Of a stretch of DNA of 64,000 bases, positions 25,801 to 31,190 are shown piece after piece. This DNA comes from Tubulanus polymorphus (lineage: Eukaryota; Nemertea; Palaeonemertea; Tubulaniformes; Tubulanidae): NCBI RefSeq assembly GCF_964204645.1, contig NC_134027.1, forward strand, positions 18,462,485 to 18,526,484, read 5' to 3'. The notes beneath the pieces were generated by a model, which was given only the letters and a program-made list of their open reading frames with translations, was not told the origin of the DNA and ran no database searches. Each line of letters starts with the position of its first letter. Within the stretch, counting starts at the first letter, position 1. Position numbers and translations under genes: made by a program.

Positions 25801-28104
25801 TCATTCATTTACCAGCGTGACTTATTTTATCATGTAGAACCTTATGGTTGTCTTGAATCCATGTGTATGTTGCTGGACAATATATTAAATACCATTGGTT
25901 CATTCTGCTTCATGGTCATATCCTAGCGAAATCTATGAAAGTTTACTTGGGTACCAGCGGCTGTAGCATTTAAAGTACTTACGGTTTACTCTGGTAATAG
26001 TTTACTCGGGGGGGTCTCCCAGTTAAGATTCACTTTCCTTAATAGGTAAATGCTCCAATGAAGACTGATTTACCCAAGTAGGATGTTATGTAAATGTAGT
26101 AGAATAGTGGGGAAATTGGTACTTATTGCGCAGTCCCTTAAATGTTACTGCAGCTTATATTTTTCATTTCTCTGCATAGATCATCAGGTGTCCAGAGTCC
26201 AATGCAAGCGCAATCTATCGGTAAAGAAGACGGAGGAAAAGATTCTGTAAGCAATTTACTGTTGACAAGTGGAACCTTGTTAACACAATTCTGGTGACAA
26301 AACCAGTTTACTACGATTATTTCTGGAATGTCCCATTTAAGATATTTATGTGAATCAAGCTTTGGATGGTAGGGGCCATTAAGTACGCACACATGAAAAT
26401 GGCTCAAAAGTAGAGGTCCTACCTTTGATGTACGAATTTGTTTTGTGCTCCTACGTATGTACGTGAAAAACTATAAGACCGTTAAGACTATACAACTATA
26501 AGACTATATAACTATAAGACTCCTAAACGTCAAACTTACATCTCTGCAACGTTTGTCAGTGAACAAATTTTTGACATGATTGCAGGAAGCAAAGGTAGAA
26601 AATCTATTCAAAATTTTTTCCACAATATACGTTAACAGACCCCGGTTTTACGCGGGAAATTTCTGTTACTGCGTACTGTCAGTCAATAAAGTTTTACAAT
26701 GATTTGATGTGTCATTGCTATTATTCTGTCACTGCTACAGTCAAACCTTGTTACGAGATCGTTTTCAATGAATAAATTTCCTTTAATTCCGGTATTTCCT
26801 TTAATTTCCATCAGTTTTAACGAGATCGTTCACAACGAAATATAGGATAGAACGAAGTAAATTTTGTGTCCCAATTTTATCGGTTACAACATAATTCCAC
26901 GAGACCGTAATAGAAATATTGATCTATCAAACCCTTGTGTTTGATAGCACAGAGCGTTGCTTTATATACTGAACCTCCCGTAGTTACTGACAACGTAGCA
27001 ACAATACATACACCTTATCCTTTCATATTTTCTATAACGGCGCCTCATAAACGCATGCATTTGAATAGGCCACTAAAGTCAAAATACTTCAAAAAGTTGA
27101 CGAAGGAATGAAAAAAGTGGACGTATGTTTTAATTTGAAGGCTCGGAGCGGCTCATCAAACAGATAAACTCAAGCGAATTATTAGTCCAAATTAGTTTCT
27201 TTTTTGGTTTATTCAGCTTATGGTAGGAAAGGTGTGTTGGTCGTTTCAAAGCGTGTTCAGTGATACGTTGCACGAGATCATTTGAATGGTCCGGCATATA
27301 AGTTACGGTGCCTTAGAACTTTCCTTGAGTTGATAAGTTATAAAACGCTCATTTCGACTATATGAGCATATGTTTAGAAGCTACAATTTATTTTTTTCTC
27401 AAACCTTTACAACAAAAAATGCCCCCAAATACGGGATATTGACAAATTCAAGTTCTGGAATTTCTAGTTTGATGGCACTAGTCAGAACCGGAAATTAGAA
27501 GAACCTAAATCTGCCATGTTCTAGTTCATTTGCAATAAAAATCTCGCTTCAAGTTTTTAGTTAGCTATATTTTACTTACTATATACATTGTCATGCGTAA
27601 TCCTTTCAGTATGATATCCTGACAATGTGTTGAATTCGATATAACCTCACTTCAAACACTAGAGATCACTAAAAATGCCATAAAATTACCAAAAAACACT
27701 AATTTAGCAATGACGCTCGAAGCAGCTAACAGAAGTAAAGACAGTTTACTCTTCTATTCAAGTTTCTCGTTTTGGCTGCATTTATTGTGGGATTTCTCTC
27801 GTTAACATCTTACACGGATATTGTGTACCTTTTTGTCTCATGGTGGATTTAATTTCCAGTTCAGACTAGCGCCATCAAATGAGTAATTCCAGAACTTGAA
27901 TTTGTCGATATCCTGTATATGTATGTTTATTCTAGGTTTAGTCTTAATTCCTTTAGATTTGATTCTACCATGATTTCTTTTCAGTATATCAAATATTTAC
28001 GGCGTCAGGCTCGAGCTCTTATCACATTTGCTGGGATGTTGCCGTACAGAATGCCAGGAGATACAAATGCTAGACTTGTGCAAATGGAAGTTTTAATGAA
28101 CTGA
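1744..28104 (+). CDS. NUP93: Nucleoporin NUP93, C-terminal half (10 exons, 5' part outside window)
   Basis: NUP93 is the scaffold nucleoporin that anchors the NUP93-NUP205/188-NUP155-NUP35 inner ring of the nuclear pore and links it to NUP62. Coding exons: 1744-1870, 1958-2018, 8394-8438, 17431-17547, 17629-17747, 23920-24037, 25396-25479, 25595-25665, 26180-26246, 27985-28104. All introns are GT-AG and phases match at every junction, giving about 308 residues with no internal stop. Family signatures are [14 protein letters not shown] (exon 1744), LFEEA-like [13 protein letters not shown] (exon 17431), [12 protein letters not shown] (exon 23920), [10 protein letters not shown] (exon 25595), and the C-terminus TFAGMLPYR...[15 protein letters not shown], nearly invariant in animals. 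Segments are all-helical, as expected of this alpha-solenoid. Intron lengths range from 81 bp to about 9 kb; the largest contains a whole antisense LINE. Assignment rests on recognised motifs, not a database search. Confidence 0.95.
1958..2018 (+). CDS. NUP93: NUP93 exon
   Basis: A T-rich tract and CAG acceptor end at 1957; donor GTATGT starts at 2019. The first base completes the Arg codon from the previous exon, then 20 codons follow ([20 protein letters not shown]). The upstream intron is only 87 bp. Confidence 0.93.
2187..2420. repeat. Interspersed repeat with GCTGC-AAA-GCAGC hairpin (copy 1)
   Basis: It starts with ATATAGCTGCAAAGCAGCG (stem 2190-2194/2198-2202), and the same opening is seen at 17856 and 52234. 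Body similarity to 17858-18045 continues through GCATTGACAGATTC and TTTGAAACCGAACTTAC. On the minus strand it contains AGGTTCGAATC, resembling a pol III B box, so a tRNA-related origin is possible. It carries the empty form of the site occupied by the pogo-like element at 18051-18700. Confidence 0.7.
2635..4160. mobile_element. Hairpin-ended non-autonomous element, 1.5 kb
   Basis: The left end (2635-2659) is a perfect palindrome, AGGACGTTCGT / ACGAACGTCCT with a 3-base loop. The right end (4150-4160) repeats ACGAACGTCCT, so the two termini are also inverted copies of each other. No open frame of note inside. No clear target-site duplication. It lies in the large NUP93 intron after exon 1958-2018. 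Confidence 0.6.
4161..4935. other. Intronic sequence without recognised features
   Basis: Includes a GC-richer patch near 4480-4580 (several CGCGCG steps) with no convincing coding or RNA signal. Open frames here look random in composition. Confidence 0.4.
4936..6613. mobile_element. TA-flanked foldback element, copy A (1.68 kb, with insertion)
   Basis: Ends read TA|CGGGATATCGACAAATTC on the left and its inverted copy on the right (TTTCCCG|TA at 6607-6615). The left arm covers about 4936-5165 and the right arm about 6355-6613. On the minus strand a tRNA-like module lies at about 6245-6335: B-box sequence at 6257-6267 and A-box-like sequence near 6298-6309. The middle (about 5170-6170) is unrelated material, probably a later insertion, and includes a repeat fragment near 5640-5730 shared with 36976 and 53690. 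Confidence 0.7.
6614..8393. other. Intronic sequence, repeat debris only
   Basis: About 6700-6830 repeats CCGGA/CAGATT-type words reminiscent of an eroded hAT-like element. A GAATTGAATTG stretch near 7529 resembles a LINE tail. No coding exon or RNA gene was supported. Confidence 0.35.
8394..8438 (+). CDS. NUP93: NUP93 exon (45 nt)
   Basis: A 15-codon in-phase exon ([15 protein letters not shown]) between a TTTTTGACAG acceptor and a GTAATA donor. MLLGKLE..GS is the conserved continuation of the previous exon in NUP93. It is flanked by introns of about 6.4 and 9.0 kb. Confidence 0.93.
8974..9302. repeat. Repeat bounded by two hairpins
   Basis: A hairpin at 8974-9001 (CCCC..CTCGAC/GTTGAG..GGGG) and a second at 9280-9302 (GGACTTTCGCT/AGCGAAGTCC with one bulge) bracket AT-balanced sequence. 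The sequence includes two similar ~100-bp halves, each with AAAATTGGGT.GATTC.AT.CAAATTAT and GCCACCAGGG. The architecture resembles the other hairpin-ended repeats in this window. Classification is open. Confidence 0.5.
9478..9710 (+). pseudogene. piggyBac-like element 5' end with transposase N-terminus relic
   Basis: TTAA at 9478-9481 is followed by CCCTTCTTCTAGAAGGGC, the typical piggyBac arrangement (TTAA target, terminus starting CCC). About 60 bp on, an ATG at 9546 opens [10 protein letters not shown]. After a frameshift the next frame encodes [19 protein letters not shown] followed by an acidic Ser/Asp-rich run ending in DDET-stop (about 9700). This acidic N-terminus is typical of piggyBac transposases. 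The DDE catalytic domain is missing and no right terminus was found, so this is a dead fragment. Confidence 0.5.
9711..10494. other. Intronic sequence, nothing recognised
   Basis: A phrase near 10225-10260 (GGCCGTGAAAAGCAGTGAATTTTATAG) recurs in eroded form at 40720-40780, so part is dispersed repeat. No exon was supported. Confidence 0.35.
10495..11400. repeat. Interspersed repeat family, copy 1
   Basis: Opens with a hairpin (TAGGCT 10495-10500 with AGCCTA 10523-10528; inner CAGCC/GGCTG). The same sequence recurs at 24662-25112 and, on the minus strand, at about 50785-51995. Shared words include TATTACTATACAAATGGAGC, GATTGGCTTAG and TTAGTTGATTTGGTTTT. The copy ends near a GCCCCTTGGGGC palindrome at about 11394. 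Overlapping open frames here are repeat sequence, not genes. Positions 11194-11198 hold the unoccupied version of a site filled by a MITE in copy 3. Confidence 0.65.
12076..14208 (-). CDS. LINE ORF2, reverse transcriptase part (710 aa open frame)
   Basis: This copies the element RNA into DNA at the nicked target. RT motifs along the frame: NYRPISVLP (~278), [10 protein letters not shown] (~314), YLDLSQAFD (~348, catalytic Asp), VPLGSILGP (~407), FADDT (~437, the two catalytic Asp). The C-terminal region after residue ~480 matches the long tail usual in this group, and the frame is closed by a stop at 12076. Odd points: the usual Gln in VPQGS is Leu and the usual Val in FDTVNH is Ala, suggesting mild decay. 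The first Met is internal to the original ORF2; the endonuclease part lies just upstream in another frame. Confidence 0.85.
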   Translation of the reverse strand: MMSNFAIASFKRKLMTVDWSNVLNENDPNLAYSLFFNTFIKYYDEFLPVISRKFLLYKDKKHPWVSKGLLNSLKQKDRLYERYVSTHRQHDREVYTRYRNIYNTCVRTAKKMYYPNLFKDAQCPKDTWKIINNLIKKSNDRNYPNNVKHKDIFYSNDFSIANGFNTYFANVGPNLDKNIPSTNESFSDFLGPSHLNNLFFMPSSPFEIEKIVLSLNNKNSAGHDGISQKILKEVIDVISIPLCHIFNRSMSTGIVPELFKKSKIIPLFKSGDPQELTNYRPISVLPCISKILEKLVYNRLLNYLDKYKIISPQQFGFRKNHSTYMAIMLTIDKIISSLDNGMSTIGVYLDLSQAFDTANHDISLYKLFHYGIRGVALTWFENYIKNRFQTVSFNGTVFNLTSVPFRVPLGSILGPVLFIIYINDIDKASNMLNFTMFADDTNVFTSQKNIKTLTNSVNSELHKLNIWFRANRLSLNFKKTHFLFFSRAKLKQTLLINIDNIPITQVKETKFLGLQIDDKLSWKSHINLISIKLAPFIGIISKCSYFLSKETLLQIYHSFIYCHLSYCSNIIWGNTYQASLDCLVKLQKRAIRIICKVDYLAHTSPLFKANKILKLNDINFWQSGQFMYLYTNNKLPDVFKNFFPPFVTIQRTRFDSNRNIRYEQFKSNLKKSSIKVNGPKIWNSLSLHLKTLPSIKSFKTHLKDKLLSSY
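14252..14995 (-). pseudogene. LINE ORF2, APE-type endonuclease part (frameshifted from RT)
   Basis: An exonuclease-endonuclease-phosphatase fold that nicks target DNA for priming. Motifs: HCNIRSL (Asn31), ISETW (Glu60), RGGGVALYI (~89), LIYRPP (~136), MGDFN (Asp170, Asn172), CIDHIF (~213), YISDNFP (~235). The last motif is normally SDH; the catalytic His is Asn here (residue 239), which should disable cleavage. The frame leaves the RT frame at a run of nine T (plus-strand A9 at 14263-14271), ending FFCYS-stop. A one-base indel there accounts for the split. Confidence 0.8.
15642..16705 (-). pseudogene. LINE ORF1 relic (coiled-coil RNA-binding protein)
   Basis: The N-terminal piece starts at Met 16703-16705 ([11 protein letters not shown]). 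It is Ser/Glu/Lys-rich with a basic PTKKRKER patch, then a heptad-rich helix predicted as coiled coil (about residues 110-220), and reads to a stop at 16004-16006. A second piece down to 15642 carries [18 protein letters not shown] and [11 protein letters not shown], typical of LINE ORF1 C-terminal RNA-binding domains. The pieces are separated by a frameshift near 16030 and an in-frame TAG at 15951-15953. ORF1 proteins trimerise and coat element RNA; this copy could not. Confidence 0.7.
17431..17547 (+). CDS. NUP93: NUP93 exon
   Basis: Acceptor TTATTTCCAG and donor GTAAGT bound 39 in-phase codons starting PGAIDKLK and ending [12 protein letters not shown]. This matches the helical repeat region of the NUP93 solenoid. 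Confidence 0.95.
17629..17747 (+). CDS. NUP93: NUP93 exon
   Basis: Acceptor ATTCTTAG and donor GTGAGT. It encodes 39 codons plus two bases of an Arg codon: [15 protein letters not shown], a Pro/Gln/Ser-rich loop, then [11 protein letters not shown]. The preceding intron is 81 bp. Confidence 0.95.
17858..18780. repeat. Hairpin-headed interspersed repeat (copy 2), split by a pogo-like MITE
   Basis: Same family as 2187-2420. The body runs 17858-18048, is interrupted by the element at 18051-18700, and resumes at 18703 (TATGAGTTGTTTTGAGCATG...GGCATTCAAACTTTATGAT). The resumption matches copy 1 around 2360-2415. Confidence 0.7.
18051..18700. mobile_element. pogo/Tigger-like MITE, 650 bp, TA target
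   Basis: The left end is TA|CAGTAGACCTCAG and the right end the inverted CAGTCAACTCTGG|TA. Subterminal inverted matches include ATTATCCGAGG-type words on both sides. CAGT..ACTG ends plus TA duplication fit the pogo branch of Tc1/mariner. No transposase frame. Insertion into a known repeat gives the empty-site comparison (copy 1 near 2355). Confidence 0.75.
18990..19560 (+). repeat. Tandem-core repeat family, copy a (partial)
   Basis: Shares long stretches with 28640, 31400 and, inverted, 56450-57480: TTTTCAAGGGAAAT, GGGTCG...ACTCAAGATGGCC, TTGGCCCGAATTCTGAGTCC, GGATGTTTTATACC, TGTCATCAGTACTCATTCGTA. It is cut off at about 19500, before the ~154-bp tandem units. Confidence 0.7.
20095..20901. 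mobile_element. TA-flanked foldback element, copy B (807 bp, cleanest copy)
   Basis: Outer ends TA|CGGGATATCGGCAAATTC (20093) and CGATATCCCG|TA (20901-20903). The arms are inverted copies of about 240 bp (20095-20340 against about 20650-20901), with words such as TGATGGCGCTAGTCAGAACC and TCTCGCTTCAAGTTTT. Inside the left arm sits a tRNA-like module (20372-20446). The Met-started frames over the arms are repeat, not genes. Confidence 0.8.
20372..20446 (+). ncRNA. tRNA-derived module (pol III A/B-box-like) inside foldback element
   Basis: The B box GGTTCGAGTCC (20429-20439) matches consensus exactly. A TATCACATGGTGG stretch (20387-20399) sits where an A box would, followed by AGCACTTGATGGC, strongly reminiscent of a tRNA D-arm to anticodon region. 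It has no proper acceptor stem, so it is a SINE-like tRNA relic, not a functional tRNA. Equivalent modules lie on the minus strand at about 6245-6335 and 35945-36010. Confidence 0.55.
21065..21655 (+). repeat. Tandem-core repeat family, copy b
   Basis: Contains three to four ~150-bp units, each with CACCAGGGG(G)CGTTGAATA, TTAGTATTTCC, GCATATTTTGTTACC, CAATTGCAAAGTTGTAGC, TCTATGATTGTGGTGAGTTT. It closes with the family's right-end motif, GTGGGCATGGTGTCCCTGGA then CCCCTAG (about 21620-21650). Confidence 0.75.
21880..22160. repeat. Two-unit tandem repeat, about 150 bp
   Basis: Positions about 21893-22000 and 22043-22150 are imperfect direct copies: GGAGGATGAGC, TCATCCAAGAT, CACAGTCATTTTGGT, TTTGGAGCTTGT. 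No function suggested. Confidence 0.6.
22232..23850 (+). pseudogene. BEL/Pao LTR retrotransposon relic (LTR end, PBS, gag and pol fragments)
   Basis: A TGT...CA segment (22232-22396) is followed at 22397 by TGGTGCCGTGACCAGGAT, a typical BEL/Pao primer-binding-site position. Gag pieces: 22832-23050 ([30 protein letters not shown], a DUF1759-type domain) and 23193-23444 ([14 protein letters not shown]). Beyond a hairpin (23468-23584), 23565-23765 and its shifted continuation resemble the pol segment just before RT. Several frameshifts and a large internal deletion are present, and RT, RNase H and integrase are gone. It lies in the NUP93 intron ending at 23919. The pol part is the weakest assignment. 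Confidence 0.65.
23468..23584. repeat. 53-bp inverted repeat with 11-nt loop
   Basis: Arms 23468-23520 and 23532-23584 pair over 53 positions with roughly nine mismatches. The loop-proximal core (ATGCATTGAGAGGACAG) is perfect. It lies at the junction between the gag and pol relics of the BEL/Pao element. Confidence 0.8.
23920..24037 (+). CDS. NUP93: NUP93 exon
   Basis: Acceptor ATTTTACAG, donor GTAAGT. The first base completes an Arg codon; 39 codons follow, including [17 protein letters not shown], the most recognisable NUP93 motif in the window. A BEL/Pao relic ends roughly 70 bp upstream, within the intron. Confidence 0.96.
24174..24535. mobile_element. MITE of about 360 bp with CGCACACTAGC termini
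   Basis: Left GGCCGCACACTAGCTTCAAAG; right GCTTTGCTGCTAGTGTGCATG, an inverted match. Internal CCGCACACTAG motifs recur (about 24243, 24481). No open frame. In the NUP93 intron 24038-25395. Confidence 0.65.
24662..25112. repeat. Interspersed repeat family of 10495, copy 2
   Basis: Matches 10525-10975 nearly end to end (CCTATTACTATACAAATGGAGC, GATTGGCTTAGCGGCAG, GTTGATTTGGTTTTTGGGAGG). Preceded by an (ATT)n tract at 24640-24661. Confidence 0.7.
25396..25479 (+). CDS. NUP93: NUP93 exon
   Basis: Acceptor CTTTTCAG, donor GTATGA. It encodes 28 in-phase codons ([18 protein letters not shown]...), matching the LGLVPL..VE.RV-type NUP93 segment. Confidence 0.94.
25595..25665 (+). CDS. NUP93: NUP93 exon
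   Basis: Acceptor CTTCGTAG, donor GTCAGT. It encodes 23 codons plus two bases ([23 protein letters not shown]). [13 protein letters not shown] is characteristic of the family. The upstream intron is 115 bp. Confidence 0.94.
26180..26246 (+). CDS. NUP93: NUP93 exon (variable linker)
   Basis: Acceptor TCTGCATAG and donor GTAAGC. The first base completes the Arg codon from the previous exon, then 22 codons of a Ser/Gln/Gly/Lys-rich linker follow. The linker is variable in NUP93, so this exon rests on splice phase and position rather than similarity. It is slightly less certain than the others. Confidence 0.8.
26738..26960. mobile_element. Left end of a pogo-like element (fragment)
   Basis: TA|CAGTCAAACCTTGTTACGAGATCG starts at 26738, a typical pogo/Tigger terminus; inner sequence repeats ACGAGATCGTT. 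No matching right end was found, so the limit at 26960 is approximate. It lies in the last NUP93 intron. Confidence 0.4.
27432..27915. mobile_element. TA-flanked foldback element, copy C (484 bp)
   Basis: Left TA|CGGGATATTGACAAATTC; right CGATATCCTG|TA (27915-27917). The left arm is about 230 bp, the right arm only about 75 bp, and the tRNA-like module is missing. It ends 69 bp upstream of the NUP93 terminal exon. Confidence 0.7.
27985..28104 (+). CDS. NUP93: NUP93 terminal coding exon
   Basis: Acceptor TTTCTTTTCAG ends at 27984; the TGA stop is at 28102-28104. The C-terminal 39 residues include [17 protein letters not shown] and [12 protein letters not shown], near-identical across animal NUP93. 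A foldback element (27432-27915) ends only 69 bp before this exon. Confidence 0.96.
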   Translation, partial: YIKYLRRQARALITFAGMLPYRMPGDTNARLVQMEVLMN

Positions 28105-28420
28105 ACTTGAAGCAATTCTTACAGGAACTCTTAGAATATAAATGTTATCTATGTACCAGTACGTTCTACTTGATAAGATTTCCGATAATCTGCCAGTCTC
28201 GATAATCGATGATGCATTTATTATGTAATTCTTTGATAAATAGAATATAATCTCAGTGGAAATTTCATATCATTCAGTGTATTCATATTATCAAATCAAT
28301 TCACCATCTTCACATAAGATGAAGGAATGATTGTTCAACTCAAACTATTTTCTACCAAAATTCCGTTCGAACCCCTCTTAACTGAAATGTCTGAATGACC
28401 TCCCGGCAATAAACACAAGT
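28105..28420 (+). promoter_or_regulatory. Putative NUP93 3' UTR / poly(A) region
   Basis: The AT-rich sequence after the stop contains GATAAA and AATATA variants around 28233-28250, and a canonical AATAAA at 28408-28413. The end of the transcript cannot be fixed from sequence. If 28408 is used, the 3' UTR overlaps the antisense open frame at 28352-28606. Confidence 0.3.
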
Positions 28421-28606
28421 GTCACTAGAACACGGCCGTTTGAGAAAATTCATTCCCTGTGCATTCCGTAAGAAAATCGATTCTCGCATATTTTCATGCA
28501 GCCAGGACTCTACATCAAATCGGTCAATAGACCATCGCATCATCACAATCTCCAGCATGGCTGGTCCAAAATCCCGAAAATTAGCAGTCCGTTGCCCGTA
28601 TATGTG
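28352..28606 (-). CDS. Unidentified open frame, possible exon (84 codons)
   Basis: The minus frame is open from 28606, after an upstream TAA, to a stop at 28352-28354. A Met lies 16 codons in, at 28556-28558. Composition is protein-like, with several Trp, Met and Cys: LEIVMMRWSIDRFDVESWL, FLRNAQGMNFL, DTCVYCREV. I do not recognise the family. A CAG at about 28560 could serve as a splice acceptor, but its pyrimidine tract is weak. Immediately upstream (28640) repeat sequence begins, so any 5' part is displaced or lost. It faces NUP93 tail to tail. It could equally be a transposon-derived fragment. Confidence 0.3.
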   Translation of the reverse strand, partial: HIYGQRTANFRDFGPAMLEIVMMRWSIDRFDVESWLHENMRESIFLRNAQGMNFLKRPCSSDTCVYCREVIQTFQLRGVRTEFW

Positions 28607-28639
28607 TTAATCGATTTTCTCATTGAATGTTAGTATGTG

Positions 28640-29258
28640 GTAAGTTTTCGAGGGAAATTTTGAAGACGCTTTGATCAATTACCTTGATCTTTGATTTATA
28701 TTTGAATCTACCAAGGGCCCATCAGCATAAGAAAAATTGGGTCGATCTGACTCAAGATGGCCGTCCTATGACCTTTTTAGTGCCCAAAAATGTATATTTT
28801 GGCCAGAATTCTAGGTCCTGTAGCTTCCTACTCATTGCAATTTGTGATGGGTATTCTTTGGAAAGGGATGTTTTATTCCTGAGACAGGTATTTTTGATCA
28901 GCCAATTATGACACAATTGGCGGCCATCTTGGTGTCATCAGTACTCATTCGTAGGTGGGAAAAAGTTTTTCCACATTACATTCATACCTAAGCATATTGT
29001 GTTACTATATTCAATTGGAAAGTTGTAGCCCATAACGTGTTCTATGATTTTGGTCAGTTTCAAGGTCATTGGTTGTTGTATGTGGTCACCAGGGGGCGTT
29101 GAATAATACAATAACTTAGTAGTTCTATATTATATTTGTACCTATGCATATTTTGTTACCACAATCAATTGCAAAGTTGTAGCTCATGACATCTTCCATG
29201 ATTTTGGTGAGTTTTAAGGACATTAGTTATTCCAGATAGTCACCAGGGGGTCAAGCGC
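28640..29258 (+). repeat. Tandem-core repeat family, copy c
   Basis: Contains the unique left part (TTTTCGAGGGAAATTTTGAAG to TGTCATCAGTACTCATTCGTA, 28640-28955) and then about two ~150-bp units up to CACCAGGGGG at 29247. Conserved with copies at 18990, 31400 and 56450 (inverted). Confidence 0.75.
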
Positions 29259-29428
29259 AAAACGACCCCCTAGAAAGTCAGAATACTCACAATTTGGTGT
29301 TACATTGTCGATATTCATAAATAAAGACTCTGTAGATTACTATATCCATCATTAAAACCTTTATTATGCTTCTTATTACAATCTAAATGTTTGAATATTC
29401 ATTAAAATCCAAAAATATCGAATTTACG

Positions 29429-29650
29429 GGCCGTTTTTGAGGTCAAAATATCAAAATTAGAAATTACTTCCGGGATCGGATTCTCGAGTATCGGCAGTGC
29501 CGTGCGCTAAGAACTACGTCTCAACGCGCTGCGAGGTGCTTGTGACATATAAACAAACTTTGAATGCGAGATAGGTTGTCGACTACAATCGCCTACGGCA
29601 GTTCCCCAGTGTGTCGACTACAGTCGCCTACAGCAAGTTAAGGGTTAATA
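29429..29650 (+). repeat. Repeat shared with 57610-57850
   Basis: Shares GAAATTACTTCCGGG, TCGAGTATC.GCAGT, ATGCGAGATAGGT, GGCAGTTCCCCAGTG and AAGTTAAGGGT with the later copy, same orientation. Internally it repeats TCGACTACA.TCGCCTAC twice. Confidence 0.7.
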
Positions 29651-30122
29651 GATGGACACTGGCAAAATATCCTTTAGTACCAATACAAAATAGGCAAATT
29701 GTATATGATTAGGGTTTCCGCCGCTTCGCAGAAACCCTGTTGTAATTCTCGTGATTATTACCTTTTCCACTTTCCAGACAAAATTTTTTCATAAAATGTA
29801 ACTCCTCTCAGATTCGACTACTAGCAGCTTATAAACGCAATTTTCAATTCTGACAGAGGCGTCCGACCTTTTCGAACTTACGTATAGTAATTTATCATGA
29901 ATTAATCGTGTGTAAAATTTCATAATCGGTAAACGCATAATAAGGGACCGTTCTATGGCATGGAAATACTGTCAAAATTAAAATAGCATTTTTGACGCGT
30001 CAAATTCACTTTATTCAAAATGTTATCTCATTCCATAATGCATTTAATAAAGATCTATATGGTCCAGATGGTTTGGGTTAAGGTTAGGTTGAGGGCCATG
30101 TGTAGGTAAAACATTCCAACTG
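29651..30122. other. Intergenic sequence with one hairpin
   Basis: A hairpin at 29711-29738 (AGGGTTTC/GAAACCCT with inner GC-rich loop) resembles the terminal hairpins of other repeats here and probably marks one end of an undelimited element. No gene seen. Confidence 0.4.
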
Positions 30123-30190
30123 TATTTGGCTGCCTCAGTGGTCTAGCAGTGTCACTGTGCTAGCGCTTGCAAGCCTGAGTTTGAATACTG
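30123..30190 (+). ncRNA. tRNA-like SINE fragment
   Basis: CTCAGTGGTCTAGC (A-box-like) followed about 40 nt later by GAGTTTGAATAC (degenerate B box), in tRNA-like order. No acceptor stem pairing was seen, so it is a tRNA-derived repeat rather than a functional gene. Confidence 0.35.
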
Positions 30191-30322
30191 TTCTTTTTTG
30201 TGTTGTATTTTTTCTACAGATTTTTTGAGTCGAGGGATTAGTGTGGGATTTTAATCAGAGCAAATTACTATGGGCAAAATAGTGCCCATATATAACAGGA
30301 ATAATGCCCCGTCTGTGATCCT

Positions 30323-30462
30323 GGGGCCAGTTGCACAGTTGTGACTTAAGTCCATAATTGGTCTTAATTATTAAGACTGGTCTTAAGTTGTTAGATTGGC
30401 TATAGAACGAAGTTGGTCTTAGACTGGTCTTAAGTCTAAGCCATGACTATGCAACTGGCCCC
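30323..30462. mobile_element. Short MITE, 140 bp, GGGGCCAGTTGCA termini
   Basis: GGGGCCAGTTGCACAGT at the left and the inverted ACTATGCAACTGGCCCC at the right. Inside, TTAAG/CTTAA and GGTCTTA words give a long imperfect hairpin. A solo end of the same type (GGGGCCAGTTGAGCAACTG) lies at about 49211. Confidence 0.8.
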
Positions 30463-31190
30463 TGTACCCGAAAACTGTCCTGATCAGAATCCAGGAAGAA
30501 AGTCACTAAATATTTGGATGGATATATGAAAGCTGTGGGTACTGGAGTGTGTAATGGGTAGTGTAGTGTGATCTGTGTGCATTTGTGGCCAGCACACAGA
30601 TCACATTGTTCATTGGGGTTTAGTCCAGGACTCGCGAGATTTTCAACAACACGGAAGTAACGTGTAATAAATGATGACTTGAATTGCATGACTACCTACC
30701 ACCCCTCATTATTGTTGGAAAAGTAAACGTTCCGCACTGACTAAAAATTAGTAATAATAATTAATAACATTTTAGAAATGGCCAGAATTTTAACTTAGGT
30801 TCTATCTCATTTTTATTTTACAATTGCGATTGGTATAAATTTTTTTTAAACGGCCGTTAAGGCTTCATGTTTCGTCTGCAATTCACTGCAAATCGTTACG
30901 CAACTACGCACATTTCAGTGTTTTTGGCAGCTGTACACTCAATCGGCACCGTTCGTGACAAGCTTCACTGCGGAATTATCATTAATTAACATCGCCATAT
31001 CACATCATCAACTTATATTGTGCCTTAATACCCTAACAGCCGAAATAATTGAAATGCACACACGATTTCTATCATTGAAAATTGAGAGAGTGGCCGTGTT
31101 TGTGTTCTGCTGCTTCGCGTAAATCCCGCGCGGTGGCGCAACCGCGTGGAGTGCGGCCGATACGCCAAGATCGCCGACTGCCGAAATCAA

